Position numbers and translations under genes: made by a program. DNA of 64,000 bases from Rhynchopus sp. YZ270_cl-10 (lineage: Eukaryota; Euglenozoa; Diplonemea; Diplonemida; Diplonemidae). The stretch spans positions 310,001 to 374,000 of the forward strand of contig OZ037861.1 in assembly GCA_964035575.1 (NCBI GenBank), given 5' to 3'. Position 1 is the stretch's first letter. Every line of letters begins with the position of its first letter. Below, piece by piece: positions 14,695 to 25,392 of the stretch. Under the pieces are notes generated by a model that saw only the letters and a program-made list of their open reading frames with translations, had not been told where the DNA came from and did not search any database.

Positions 14695-16271
14695 CGGGGG
14701 GGGGGGGGGGGGGAGCTGGGGGGGGGGGTTTTTCTTTTTGAGATACCCTGTAGTAGTTTTTGTACCAAAAGGTGCATGGAGAGGGTGTATTTCAAGTCAT
14801 TTTTGTTTTTTTTTCGAACCATGTGTTGACCCTCTCAAATACTTTCAATTCTGTGAACTGAAAGTATATGAATCTAATCGAAAACACCTCTTCCCTTGTT
14901 TTACAGCATAGGTGAAGAGGGGGGGAATAAAAAGGGAGGGAGAGTACAATAAAAAAAAGCTCATTAGATTTGAAGGCATGCAGCCAATTCACATTGGGGG
15001 GTGTGTTATTTGAAATCAATTTGTTTTCACTTAGATGTGTGTATGTGTGTGTGCACAAGAGGCAAGTTTTCTTGTTTTTGGGGGGAAATTAATACCTAAC
15101 AGTGGATGAAACGTGCTAAGACATAACCTATCGAAATAAAGGGGTATTAAAAAGTGTGTGCGCGCACTTTTTTTTTTTTGGGACCCCGAAAAACGGCAAA
15201 AGTTTAATTGACCTACCATAATTAGCAAAAATAATATACCCACGTTACTAATACCCGCCGGTCAAAAAAAAAAATTGACAGTGGAGATTTGCACAACTGG
15301 TGGCAACACAACCCGAGGCAACTACACTACTCCAAACAAATTATTCAAAAAAAAAAAATGGTATGCTAGTTAGCTCCCCCCAATATGGGATCACATGGTA
15401 GTGGTATAAAAAAAACCAAAACAAATTTACAAAATATTATTTTTTCTTTTTTGGATAAGATGCACCCCGCGAGGTCTGTCCATCCTCCAAAAATATTATT
15501 TTTCATTTTTCTTTTCTCATCCCCTCCCCTCCCCCCCTCATCTCAGTAGTGTTTCAAACAAAAAAACAACAACAGCCCAAATTCTTTTATAAGAACTGAA
15601 CGAACTATGTAGACAAAATACATCAAAAACACAAAAAAAAGTATACCTCTCCCTCTCCTTCTCTCTCCCCTCCCTCCTTTTTAACTACGACATAGCTGCA
15701 GATCTCATATTTCATGGAACAGAGGAACATTTCTGTTGATTCCTCTTCCTATGCTATCAATGTATTGATTGCATATGGTGTGGCTGACGACCCCAAAATA
15801 GCACAAACTAGCACAAAATAGCACAAACTAGCACCCCCCCTTCAGCCGCACCAGCATATATTGCAATAACATTTCATGCACCATGCATACAACCGTCCCT
15901 CATGGTAACCGTGTGCATCATAAAGCTGTGGGAGCTGTGTGGGCAAAGGAAGGGAGTGGGAAGGGTACCGTTTTTGTTGTATTGCGTACGGGGGAAGAGA
16001 GAGGGGGAGAGAACTGCTGTACGTCATAGAGCTGTAGGTAGGAAGACGGGAGCACCACGTAGCCGCTCATAGCTGAATGACACACTAACAGTGGGGACGA
16101 AGCATCGCATGTGGACGTGTGTAGGGTAGGTAGGTAGGGGTAGGGGAAGGGGAAGGGGGAGGGGGGGGGGGGGTTTTTTTTGGGATATCACGTGGCTCCA
16201 GAGAAGGTAATATCGGGTAGCGTGCTTCCCTCTGTATCATGCGTATTCTAACATTATAGATTTGAAGCAAT

Positions 16272-16316
<45 letters not shown>

Positions 16317-16463
16317 CTGTCACAACCGGACTGAGAGGGATGGCTGTGGTTCTGCAACCAGGAGGGAATGGGGAAAAAAAAAAAAAGGGAAGGTGGAAAA
16401 AGGGGGTGAGAAAGGGTCTCTGTGAACACAGCGTTTGTGTGGACACTGTTTTTGTTTTTTTGG
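14695..16463. other. Gene-free interval, homopolymer-rich
   Basis: No supportable gene. It starts with a broken run of about 30 G just after the stop codon, then A/T-rich DNA with many A and T runs, a family B repeat copy at 15279-15348, pyrimidine tracts at 15520-15680, a G-rich stretch at 16110-16175 and a run of more than 40 A at 16274-16315. Open frames here consist of these runs. Confidence 0.6.
15279..15348. repeat. Dispersed repeat family B
   Basis: About 65-70 bases reading GTGGAGATTTGCACAACT, then a GGCAACACAACCCGAGGCAA block, then ACTACTCCAA and an A-rich end. Other copies: 41762-41826, 58115-58185, 58397-58465 and 62411-62480. In one frame it spells a decayed Cys-x-x-Cys-Gly-Asn-Thr knuckle like the intact one encoded at 59137-59190. 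Confidence 0.65.
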
Positions 16464-16536
16464 TATTCCCCCTTCTGGCACGCTCAGTGAGAACTATCCC
16501 TCTCGCGACGAGCACCGCCAAAAGGGTGTTACCCAC
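16464..16536. repeat. Direct repeat flanking the minisatellite (left copy)
   Basis: About 72 bases including CTTCTGGCACGCTCAGTGAG and CGACGAGCACCGCCAAAAGG, present again at 18208-18282 with few differences. The pair brackets the GA-rich tandem array. Confidence 0.7.
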
Positions 16537-16916
16537 TTTTTTTTTTGAGCGACATTTTCTTCTTTGAGCTGTACACACAGCTTGTTGAGGGGGGGTACGA
16601 TGTGTGCTGTTTTTCCTGGGTGATGGATAGCTATTGACACTGCAGCAGTTTTGAGCGATATTTCCTTCTTTTGAGATGCACAGCATGTCTAGGAGTGCGT
16701 TGTGTAGAGGGGGTGCTGAAGAAGGGGAACAAGCTGTTGCAGAGAGAGGGGGGGGGAGGGGGGGGGTTTTTTTTTCCCTTCCATCTCGCGAGAGTTCATG
16801 GGGGGTCCTGAGAAGCACGGTGTCGACACTCTCCTTCAGGGTAGTGCTCTGCTGCAGGAAAGGGTTTTGCGACGTTAGAGTGGAGAAGGTTTTTTTAGGT
16901 AGTCACCATGTGTACG

Positions 16917-18135
16917 GTGTGCAGGTGTTGAGGGAGGGTGTGCGCTCAGTCGAGGCTGGTTCTGTTAAGAGGTGAAACGGTGTAGGGGGAGAGGGAGAGG
17001 GGGGAGGGAAGGAGCATTTTGGCCACACTGTCGTATGCAGCAACACAGTGCAGGTGTTGAGGGAGGGTGTGTGCTCAGTCGAGGCTGGTTCTGTTAAGAG
17101 GTGAAACGGTGTAGGGGGAGAGGGAGAGAGGGGGGAGGGGAGGAGCATTTTGGCCACACTGTCGTATGCAGCAACACAGTGCAGGTGTTGAGGGAGGGTG
17201 TGTGCTCAGTCGAGGCTGGTTCTGTTAAGAGGTGAAACGGTGTAGGGGGAGAGGGAGAGGGAGAGAGGGGGGAGGGGAGGAGCATTTTGGCCACACTGTC
17301 GTATGCAGCAACACAGTGCAGGTGTTGAGGGAGGGTGTGTGCTCAGTCGAGGCTGGTTCTGTTAAGAGGTGAAACGGTGTAGGGGGAGAGGGAGGGGGGA
17401 GAGGGAGAGAGGGGGGAGGGGAGGAGCATTTTGGCCACACTGTCGTATGCAGCAACACAGTGCAGGTGTTGAGGGAGGGTGTGTGCTCAGTCGAGGCTGG
17501 TTCTGTTAAGAGGTGAAACGGTGTAGGGGGAGAGGGAGAGGGGAGAGGGGGGAGGGAAGGAGCATTTTGGCCACACTGTCGTATGCAGCAACACAGTGCA
17601 GGTGTTGAGGGAGGGTGTGTGCTCAGTCGAGGCTGGTTCTGTTAAGAGGTGAAACGGTGTAGGGGGAGAGGGAGAGAGGGGGGAGGGGAGGAGCATTTTG
17701 GCCACACTGTCGTATGCAGCAACACAGTGCAGGTGTTGAGGGAGGGTGTGTGCTCAGTCGAGGCTGGTTCTGTTAAGAGGTGAAACGGTGTAGGGGGAGA
17801 GGGAGAGGGAGAGAGGGGGGAGGGGAGGAGCATTTTGGCCACACTGTCGTATGCAGCAACACAGTGCAGGTGTTGAGGGAGGGTGTGTGCTCAGTCGAGG
17901 CTGGTTCTGTTAAGAGGTGAAACGGTGTAGGGGGAGAGGGAGGGGGGAGAGGGAGAGAGGGGGGAGGGGAGGAGCATTTTGGCCACACTGTCGTATGCAG
18001 CAACACAGTGCAGGTGTTGAGGGAGGGTGTGTGCTCAGTCGAGGCTGGTTCTGTTAAGAGGTGAAACGGTGTAGGGGGAGAGGGAGAGGGGAGAGGGAGA
18101 GAGGGGGGAGGGAAGGAGCATTTTGGCCACACTGT
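16917..18135. repeat. GA-rich minisatellite, nine units of about 127-143 bp
   Basis: Unit starts (GCAGGTGTTGAGGGAGGG) lie near 16921, 17050, 17181, 17318, 17461, 17599, 17726, 17865 and 18007. Each unit has a nearly invariant part (CTCAGTCGAGGCTGG, AGAGGTGAAACGG, CATTTTGGCCACACTGTCG) and a GGGAGA tract of variable length that accounts for all length differences. Minus-strand proline/serine-rich open frames across it are a by-product of the repeat. Confidence 0.85.
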
Positions 18136-18207
18136 GTCGCCTTTCAGCAACAACACAGTGCGTTGTGTTGTGTGTTTTATCGGATCCCCTCCCCTCCTTT
18201 TCCCCCA

Positions 18208-18282
18208 TGGTATCCCCCCTTCTGGCACGCTCAGTGAGAACCAGCCCTCTCGCGACGAGCACCGCCAAAAGGGTGTTACCCA
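18208..18282. repeat. Direct repeat flanking the minisatellite (right copy)
   Basis: Near-identical partner of 16464-16536. Confidence 0.7.
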
Positions 18283-18307
18283 TTTTCCCATCATATATTT
18301 TCACTGG

Positions 18308-18366
18308 TTCCACGAATCGACTCGCGATACGTGAAGGTGAAGGGATGCCACACACCGCACCTTGCA
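18308..18366. repeat. Short duplicated segment
   Basis: A segment containing CACGAATCGACTCGCGATAC and GGGATGCCACACACCGCACC recurs at 18646-18702. In the second copy it follows a pyrimidine tract and CAG, so it may be an old exon that was duplicated; no gene could be assembled from it. Confidence 0.5.
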
Positions 18367-19056
18367 GGGAGGGGTTGAGGAGGAGGCCTGTCATATATTT
18401 TCACTGGTCATATTACAGTGATATCAGCTGTAACAGCCATGACGAGGAAGTCGTGCAGCAGAGGGGATGAAAGACGCTGTGGAGGTGTTGAGTGGGTGAA
18501 AGGTGATGAGGTGAGCGGGGATTGTCCCACTGATGGGGGAGGGGGGTGACGGCACCTCGTCATCATCGCGAAGGTGTTGGCCTATGTCTGGGCATGTGTT
18601 TCTTTCTCTCTCTCTGCAGGAAAGCTTTACGCACTTCAAATTCCACGAATCGACTCGCGATACGTGAAGGTGAAGGGATGCCACACACTGCACCTTGCAG
18701 GGGGGGCTGAGAGGGGATGGGGGGTGAGGGAAGGAATGCAGAAGGTGGCGAGCGGCGGGGTGTGTGTGTATGTACTAAGGGTAATTCTTGCGCAGAATAT
18801 GTGTGTGTGTGTGTGTTTTGGCCCATTCAGTGCGGGGTTATGGACATCCGTTCACAACGCTGCACAAAGGCCCTTTGCGTTATTCTGATTACAGCGAAGC
18901 CTCTCGCTGCGTGGGTGTTGTTATGTTGTAATATGCGGTTCCCTTCCCGCTTCCAATCAGGCAACGGCACAGAGTAGTAGGTGGGAGAGGCTTGGCTTGA
19001 GTCTTAAGGGAGTGGATGTGGTGTGTTGGGGACTGGGGGGAGAGGAGGAAAGCACC

Positions 19057-20640
19057 ATGGCAGAGATATCGATCCCCGCACTTACCCTCATCTATACCAA
19101 GAACCTTTCTCTCAAATGGAACGAGAGACGCAGTTGTGAGGCTCGCTTCCCCTTTGATGCTCTTGTTGACGTCTCTCTGGACATCATCAATCGAGCTTTC
19201 TTTGGGTACACACGAGAGAGCAGAAGGGGGGGAGAGCGTCTTCATGAACAGACCTCAAAACGTTGGTGGGGGGGAAAGGGAGAGATAGGCAGGTTCACTC
19301 ATCTGATCCACGCTAAAGATCTCCGGGGAATCTAGACCAGGGCTGACGCGGGGTGGGGAGGTGTACACCATGCACGATTGGTTGGAGAAACCTGTTGCGT
19401 TTTTTTTTTTTTTTTGGCTCGAAGGTCGACTACTTCTTGTCTAGACCAATATGAAGTGTTGGGAGGATTGTTTGAAGGAAAAAACAGAGTGGATAGAGTT
19501 GTGCTCATTATGCTTGCGTCTCTCGGTGTGATGATGGGTGGCGAATAGGTGGTGGATAATGGGCTCAGCTTGCAGCAGGAAGCAAACCAACCAGGTGTGG
19601 TGCGGAGAGAGTTGGTCAGAGAGCGACAGAGAGCTGATGGTGTGGGGTATATAGGTTGAGGAGGGGTGAGGGTGGGGAAGGGGCTGTGTATTAGGCTGGA
19701 GATTGGGGGCTGTGGCTGAAAACCAAAACAAGGCGGCAGTTTTTTGATGTACAAGCACAAACACAGTTGCACAAAAAAAGGGTGCACCTTCATTGCCTTG
19801 TGGGTTTAAAGGGCTCTGTGGGGGTATCTCTTGGGTGGTGTGGTATTTTTTTGCTGTCCACAGCGTGTGTTTAAATGTGGGAGGCCAGGGCCCTCCATTC
19901 TTAGTTCCCAAAGCGTTGGTGCTTCTACAACAGGGTTTTTTTTTGTAAATGTTGCGGGGATTGATGCAGTCGTCCAAAAGTGTTATTTGTCGTTCCCCTC
20001 CCCCTTTGCAGTTGTTTGATGCGTTGAAACGCTTCCACATACACTATGGGGGTGAGGTGAACGACATTGACAGTTTCCGCTCACAAAGTAGTGCATAAAA
20101 AGGAAGCCCGGAAGCTGCATTTTTTTTTCTTCCAAAACATCCAATTCAGCCCCTCTGATGGAATAAAGCAGTGCACTATACGTGTTTTCAGGCTACGTGC
20201 CCACCCTACGTAAAGCACGATGCAGATCATTGCTGGCGTGACTCCACCAGAGTGGTGCTGGTGACCAGCGGGACAGATGCTCTTGACACGTTGTGTTGAG
20301 GGAGGGTTACCAGGGAGGGACGATTTTGCAATGAGCATCTGTGGGTTCTGTGAGGCAGGGGGGTGCACAGTGTTGTGAGTGAGGGGGGTTTTTTGGGTGG
20401 GGCGCTTCCCTGCATCGTTTGTGATGACGATGGGAGGGGAAGCTGTGTCTGGCCGTGGGGTGCTTTCGTGCATTTATCTGGCACCTCAGCTTGTCTGTGG
20501 TTGCAGCACGAGAGCACCTCTGGCGTTCTTCCTTGCGTGAGGTGGTGGAGACAGCGTGGAGGCTGTGCGGGTTTGTTGTGCAGAACGGGCAGGAAACGGT
20601 GCGCGACACGTGCAGTGGGAAAGTGGGTTTGCTTTCGTGA
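19057..20640 (+). CDS. Candidate five-exon gene, unknown protein of about 160 residues
   Basis: No single long frame exists, but short protein-like segments bounded by splice signals line up in phase: 19057-19205 (ATG start, donor GGTACAC), 19864-19918 (or to about 19933; acceptor TGTCCACAG), 20012-20056 (acceptor CCCTTTGCAG, donor GTGAAC), 20192-20294 (acceptor GTTTTCAG, donor GTTGAG) and 20507-20640 (acceptor GTGGTTGCAG, ends TGA). Recognisable segments include LFDALKRFHIHYGGE in exon 3, RVVLVTSGTDALDTL in exon 4 and LREVVETAWRLCGFVV in exon 5. I do not recognise the family. The end of exon 2 is the weakest junction. An alternative is a minus-strand exon near 19090-19200, which has a good GTAAGT donor on that strand. 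The gene may also be a decayed remnant. Confidence 0.35.
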
Positions 20641-20756
20641 GGAGGGAACGTCTGAGAGAGTCGCATACCACTGCTTGCGTTGTGGGTTTTGATTTGTTTT
20701 GTCTCGGTCCTGGGCTGCACCTTAAATTGCATCCGGGGGGTCCGTTCCAGAAACTC

Positions 20757-20861
20757 TACACGACGGTGAAGTAAATGACATGACATGTGCCTTTACATGT
20801 AAAATGATGAGGAAGCACATGGAAAAAGCACATGTCATGTCATTTACTTCACCGTCGTGTA
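20757..20861. mobile_element. Perfect foldback element, 34-bp arms
   Basis: Bases 20757-20790 and 20828-20861 are exact reverse complements (arms begin TACACGACGGTGAAG), separated by 37 bases that hold a smaller palindrome TTTACATGTAAA. Total 105 bp. The shape fits a hairpin-type MITE; no target duplication is clear. Confidence 0.75.
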
Positions 20862-21620
20862 TGAAGGTGTTGACCGCTCGAACCGATGTCTCCTACCTGA
20901 GAGATTACAAACAGGAGGCGAGGAGGGGTATGCGGGGCGTCTTTGTGCCTTCAGGGTCTTTTTGTTTTTCAGCAACCCCGCCTCTCCTTTATCACCAGTG
21001 CGTAGCCTTTGTCTTTCTGTTGGGGTATGCGGGACTTCCCCTAGTCCTCAGGGTCTAAACGCCCCTGCCCTCTTTTATGCAAGTTCACCCTGACAGGGTA
21101 TATAAATGCTGGGTCAGGTTGGCCCCCCTATGCTATGATGGGTGTTCGCACCCGGAGCATAAATGGCCAGCGGTCAGGCCAGAGTCGCTCTGCGGAGTCT
21201 CTCTGCCACGCCTTTGGGTTACGGTGTGCTGCCTGTAAGGACGTCCATGTATATCCCTAAGAGAAAGGGTGAGGCCCAACTGTCGGTACAGCATGGGGCG
21301 CCAAGAGAGAGATGTTGTGACCCCCCTGCCCTCCTTTTTGTGTTTTTGGGTTTCTGCTCTCTTGTGTAGACTATCGTGCACCAAGCGTTGGGTGCAGCGA
21401 ACTGCAGTACCTGTAAGCTCAACTCTTCAACGGAAGGTGGGCCGCCTGGGCTGACGAGCGGTTGTGAACCGCCCTCGTTCTCTTACGGTACGGGCCAGTC
21501 ATTAGGTTTCCTTTTTACATCTTCTGTTGTTGGCCGCAGGGTACTGCTTTCATGGATGACTGGCATCGTACGTGGGTCAGTCGGAGGTGCCTGCATTAGT
21601 AACTTCATTTTGTCTGTCGT
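20862..21620. other. Unassigned interval
   Basis: Several short plus-strand frames exist (for instance from the ATG at 20861) but none is long, conserved or bounded by convincing splice sites. A family D copy lies at 21552-21615. Nothing else recognised. Confidence 0.4.
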
Positions 21621-21985
21621 GTTTAGGTAGTGTGGGCTAGCGAAGAAAGAGGAAGGTACCTGGGTTTGGGACTTCTTCTCAGCAGTGGTGGGGGGAGGAG
21701 GTTTTGTCTGTCTGCTCAGTAGGGCAGCAGTCTACTCAGAAGGCCTGCACAATGCACTGTGCTGCCAACCCGGCGCTCTTCGTGTCCATGAAGGCCCTAG
21801 GCAACGTAAACAGAGAGCAGTGAGAGAGGTGCAGCTTCAGCTAAGCGAGTGGCATATGCGGGGGTAGGGGTTTTTGTCTGTCTGCTCAGAAGGGAACGTC
21901 TGTGAAGGGCGCAGGTTCAGGGAGAGGGGATGGAGAGGAGAGGGATCTGAAGTCGGGGGTTGTGGGTAGGGGAGAGGGGTCCTTC
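21620..21985 (+). repeat. Orphan copy of the upstream region of the type A Ubl-LRR genes
   Basis: The words GGTAGTGTGGGCTAGCGAAG, GGAACGTCTGTGAAGGGCGC and TCTGAAGTCGGGGGTTGTGG match the DNA before the genes at 29318, 34388 and 49865. The copy breaks off inside the TCCTTCTCCCC pyrimidine tract at about 21985, where unrelated repeat DNA begins, so its LRR gene is absent or displaced. Confidence 0.7.
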
Positions 21986-22004
21986 TCCCCCGAAGTCGCA
22001 AAAG

Positions 22005-22075
22005 TGCCTGAAAACACCGGCTTTTGATGATTGATGCACCCGTTCTGTGGTGGGGTCAATTTGAAACATGGACAA
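22005..22075. repeat. Dispersed repeat shared with 25288-25375
   Basis: Both segments read AAACACCGGC near their start and GTGGTGGGGTCAATTTG followed by ATGGACAA near their end. A second shared motif, GGAGTCGGGAGTCGGC, lies at about 22280 and about 25890, so the two edges of this repeat-rich block resemble each other. Confidence 0.5.
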
Positions 22076-22518
22076 TTTTTTGGTTTGGTCAACATCCTGC
22101 ACTGTGAAGGAGGTATGCAAATCATGGGTTTTCATCCCGAAAAACGCTGTTTTGACTGTGGACCGTGAAGGAAAGGAGGATACGAGACACTTCACAAAGG
22201 GTTCGGGTGGGCAGGAGTCTTTTGCTTGTAGATTGGGGACGTGGGGCAAGGGTGAATAGGGTCTGGGGGTCCGGGAGTCGGAGTCGGGAGTCGGCTATTT
22301 ACAGTTGCTCAAAAGGGGGTGTATGCACTATGCACCCTCTGGAGAGGGTCAAAAAGTGCTCAAACAGCATTCTTTTGGATCTCCTTGGTGTGGCAGCAAC
22401 TGATTTCCCGTGTTTCTACCGTATTTCTCCCGGTTGTCATGCGTGTAGGGGTGTAGATGTTCCATGCAATGCAACGAGGCCGGGTACGCCTGAAAATGCT
22501 CATGTCTGGAAAATATAT

Positions 22519-22582
22519 CTGAGGCGTGCCTGAGGCGTACTCGGGATTAGTTACGTTTAAGTACGCCTCAGGCACGCCTCAG
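22519..22582. mobile_element. 64-bp palindromic element, copy 1
   Basis: Two perfect 22-bp arms (outer word CTGAGGCGTGCC, inner word GAGGCGTAC) around a 20-bp spacer TCGGGATTAGTTACGTTTAA. The partner at 24682-24745 has the same arms but the spacer exactly inverted. Confidence 0.75.
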
Positions 22583-22599
22583 TATATATCAACGCATAC

Positions 22600-23129
22600 T
22601 TGCGTTTCAGGCGCCTGGTGTGGATTTCCCCCCCGCAAAAAGGGCCTCTGATGCATTTCCGGAGCGATCTGAAAAAATTCCAGGGTTGGACAATTTTTTT
22701 GGCAAAAAAATGCGTGACTTTAAGTTTGTACCAAAATCAGGGGAAAGTATACCCGGTTTCATATTTCTGCTGATATATAAAATTATTACGCACAGGTCAC
22801 CACGTTTCTAAGGCATGCCATGTATTTCCCCCGCCCTGAATTGTGCTGAAATCAACCTTCGGTGTCCTGCTGAGAAAATTGCGGGGTCGCAAGATATTTT
22901 TAGTGGAAAAATATCATGGTTACTGCTTGCAGTAAACTGCCTCCTAAAAAAGAGGCTTCGCAGAAGATGAGTAATTCCTCGGGTACATATAAAAAAGGCC
23001 GTTGGTCACCCCATAGTTGTACTTAAAATAGAGCTGTGGTCTGTGGATGAAGGAGGCCTGTGTATGATTTTGGGATCTCGATGGGATCTCTGTAGTGTTA
23101 GAGGATCAGCCTTGTATGAGCCTCTTCCA
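22600..23129. other. Unassigned A/T-rich interval before the rRNA fragment
   Basis: No gene seen. The last ~200 bases could extend the SSU rRNA-like fragment toward its 5' end, but I cannot align them with confidence. Confidence 0.35.
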
Positions 23130-23600
23130 TCTTGCATCAAGTAACTCCATTTGCTAATACCTGTCCGAAAAATTCCACTCAGATTCCACCCAATGAGTTA
23201 ACGCTTATTGGGCTAAGAGGGATGCAGTTGACCGAAACGAAAACTAACGCTAGCAATAGCAGTGGTTCTTTGGATGAAACAGGTCAACCGAGCGATAGCA
23301 CACAGACTTGATCTGGTGCAAGCCCGCAGGAGTATCTGCCCTATCAGCTTTTGACGGTAGTGTAGTGGACTACCGTGGCTGTAACGGGTAACGGGGAATT
23401 AGGGTTCGATTCCGGAGAGGGAGCCTGAGAAACGGCTACCACATCTAAGGATGGCAGCAGGCGCGCAAATTGCCCAATAGCAACACTGCTGAGGCAGCGA
23501 AGAGAAATAGTAACTTCTGGCACTATGTGTTATGGAGCTTGCAATGGATGATATCTAAACCTATCATTTGTTTCCAATGATTCTTGAACCAATGAAACAC
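23130..23600 (+). rRNA. Fragment of a small-subunit (18S) rRNA gene, 5' domain
   Basis: The segment contains universally conserved SSU signatures in order: TTGCTAATACCTG, TGCCCTATCAGCTTTTGACG, ATTAGGGTTCGATTCCGGAG, AGGGAGCCTGAGAAACGGCT, CAGCAGGCGCGCAAATTGCC. It then has GAGGCAGCGAAGAGAAATAG, a form I know from kinetoplastid/euglenozoan 18S, where most eukaryotes read differently. The 5' entry sequence with the TTGATCCTGCC-type start is absent, and so is the GTGCCAGCAGCCGCGG block that should follow within about 60 bases, so this is a truncated piece and not a working rRNA gene. It sits between transposon-like elements, which suggests it was carried or dropped there. Best preserved between about 23325 and 23575. 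Confidence 0.85.
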
Positions 23601-23778
23601 CCGAATGTACCACCAAAATATATATCATCAGCACCAAAGCTTAGCGAACCCTTTTCATTTTTTCGACTCGCTCGGCCCACAGGCACATTTTTCATCGTGC
23701 GACCCCGCATTTAAAAGATTTTGCTACCTTTGAATCGAAAACCACAAAATTTGGGGGGAAATACTTTTTTGTTCATGA

Positions 23779-24641
23779 CAGGGCTTTCCGCAGGATTTGG
23801 GGTTTTGGCCTCCCAGGGGGACCAGCCAAAAAAAGGTGGGAAATTTTTTTTTCCGCGCCTTGTTGTCAGGGCTCTCATCAATCACCCCTACGGGGGTGAT
23901 TTGGGCCCCGAGCTTTCCCCCAGTAAATGCGGCTGCTTCGTGCGTGCGACTCCCTGCCAGTGCAGAGAGGTGACGCGCTTTCCTCCCTCTGATGCACAAA
24001 ATCGTGGAAGGTGCGAGGGTGGGAGGGTGAACCACAAGCCGCAGGGAGTGTCAGACTTCTGATCAGTAACCTCAGTACATCTATAAAAGAAGCGGCGGTC
24101 ATGCACCCAAAGGTTCCTGGCGAAGCCACGGTACGCAACATTTCTAAAAAATGTTGACATAAAAATGGCACTGTCGTTGGTAATTATCGTCAGAAACGTC
24201 AATTTTACTTCCATATTTTGCGAAAACAAAATTTTCTGGCGAAGCCACGGTATGCGACATTTTAGATCTCCTCCGTCTTCCAACCCTCATAATTGAATGA
24301 GATTGACACGTCTTCTCCTTCTTCTTGTATACAACCTCAAATGAGAAATGAGAAATGTCTCTGATGCTGGACGTTTGCCTGCAACTGACCCGAACACAGG
24401 GTTCGCGGTTGCCTCCCGTTGTTGCCTTATTTTTGAGAGGAGCAGGGGAAGCTGGAACCGTATTTTATGCCTGTATTTGAACGTGCGGGGACAGGACGGC
24501 ACGAAAAAAATGTAAAAAATCTGGAAAAGTCCAAATAGGAAGCCTCAGAACCCTCAAGGGCAGGCTGGTCCCCCCTTATTTTTTCATTTTTCCCCCAGGG
24601 GGACCAGCGGTCCCCCCTGGTCCCCCCTGCGGAAAGCCCTG
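23779..24641. mobile_element. hAT-like non-autonomous DNA transposon
   Basis: Begins CAGGGCTTTCCGCAGG and ends with its reverse complement CCTGCGGAAAGCCCTG; inverted similarity continues inward through a GGGGGACCAGC word. Flanks read GTTCATGA on the left and GTCATGAC on the right, a probable but imperfect target duplication. Inside, CTGGCGAAGCCACGGTA is repeated at about 24117 and 24237. No transposase frame seen. CAGGG...CCCTG ends and a ~8-bp duplication are typical of hAT elements. Confidence 0.65.
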
Positions 24642-24681
24642 GTCATGACCAAAATGCTGGTAAGAAATATAAATATAAAAA

Positions 24682-24745
24682 CTGAGGCGTGCCTGAGGCG
24701 TACTTAAACGTAACTAATCCCGAGTACGCCTCAGGCACGCCTGAG
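24682..24745. mobile_element. 64-bp palindromic element, copy 2 (spacer inverted)
   Basis: Same 22-bp arms as 22519-22582 with one mismatch in the right arm; the 20-bp spacer is the exact reverse complement of the spacer in copy 1. Confidence 0.75.
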
Positions 24746-24776
24746 TATTTATTATTGGAGCACCGCCAACCTGCCT

Positions 24777-25142
24777 GTGACATGCGTGGAACTTGCCATT
24801 GACCTGGAAATTTTCCACAGGATCTACGTTCTCCGGCCAACCTCTAACATTAGAGAACGGGCCGCCGCCTTGCGCACATTGCTCAACAAGCTCACCGCCT
24901 GTGCAAAGCCCTTGGGATTCAAAACCCATTTCCCGCATCTGCCATCTCCTCCTCACGGGGCCTCCGGTCCATTGGCGCACCCGGACTTATTGGCTACGAC
25001 CGTCGCCCAGTTTTTACGTACCCGCGCTACACTATGCACATGCTTGAACACGTCATCGTACGTGCCAAAATTACGAACTCCGGCTGGGGAAATGACATCA
25101 TCCCTGACAACAAACTTGTAGAAGCCAGCGCAGCTGAGGCTG
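24777..25142 (+). pseudogene. Unknown coding fragment, two overlapping frames
   Basis: A protein-like segment in one frame from about 24777 (with RIYVLRPTSNIRERAAALR) is followed, after about 24960, by a protein-like segment in another frame (RRPVFTYPRYTMHMLEHV, then GWGNDIIPDNKLVEASAAEA) ending with TAA at 25142. The change of frame implies a decayed gene or an unrecognised intron. The family is not recognised; the setting among repeats suggests an old element gene, but nothing proves it. Confidence 0.35.
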
Positions 25143-25392
25143 TGCGATAACGAATATGATAAGGTGACTAAGCACGAGAGGCTTAGGATCATCTTATAAA
25201 CTTTTCTTTATTTTCAGGCCTTGGCGAGGCCGACTCGGCCTCGTTGCATTGTATGATGTTCGGGGAAAATTTCTTTTTCTAGTTGGTGAAGCTTTAAACA
25301 CCGGCATTTGCATTTTTGGAATCCGTCCGGCCAGTGGTGGGGTCAATTTGCCGAAATGGACAAGTTCTCGTTTTTGAGCAATTTCCTCACAG

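Noticed and set aside
16262-16567. Lys-rich frame starting in the A run
   Set aside because: Translation of a homopolymer.
16903-18394. Proline/serine-rich minus-strand frames of up to 173 codons
   Set aside because: Translation of the GA-rich minisatellite.
19441-20040. 199-codon minus-strand frame
   Set aside because: Low-complexity composition and it overlaps better-supported plus-strand exon candidates.
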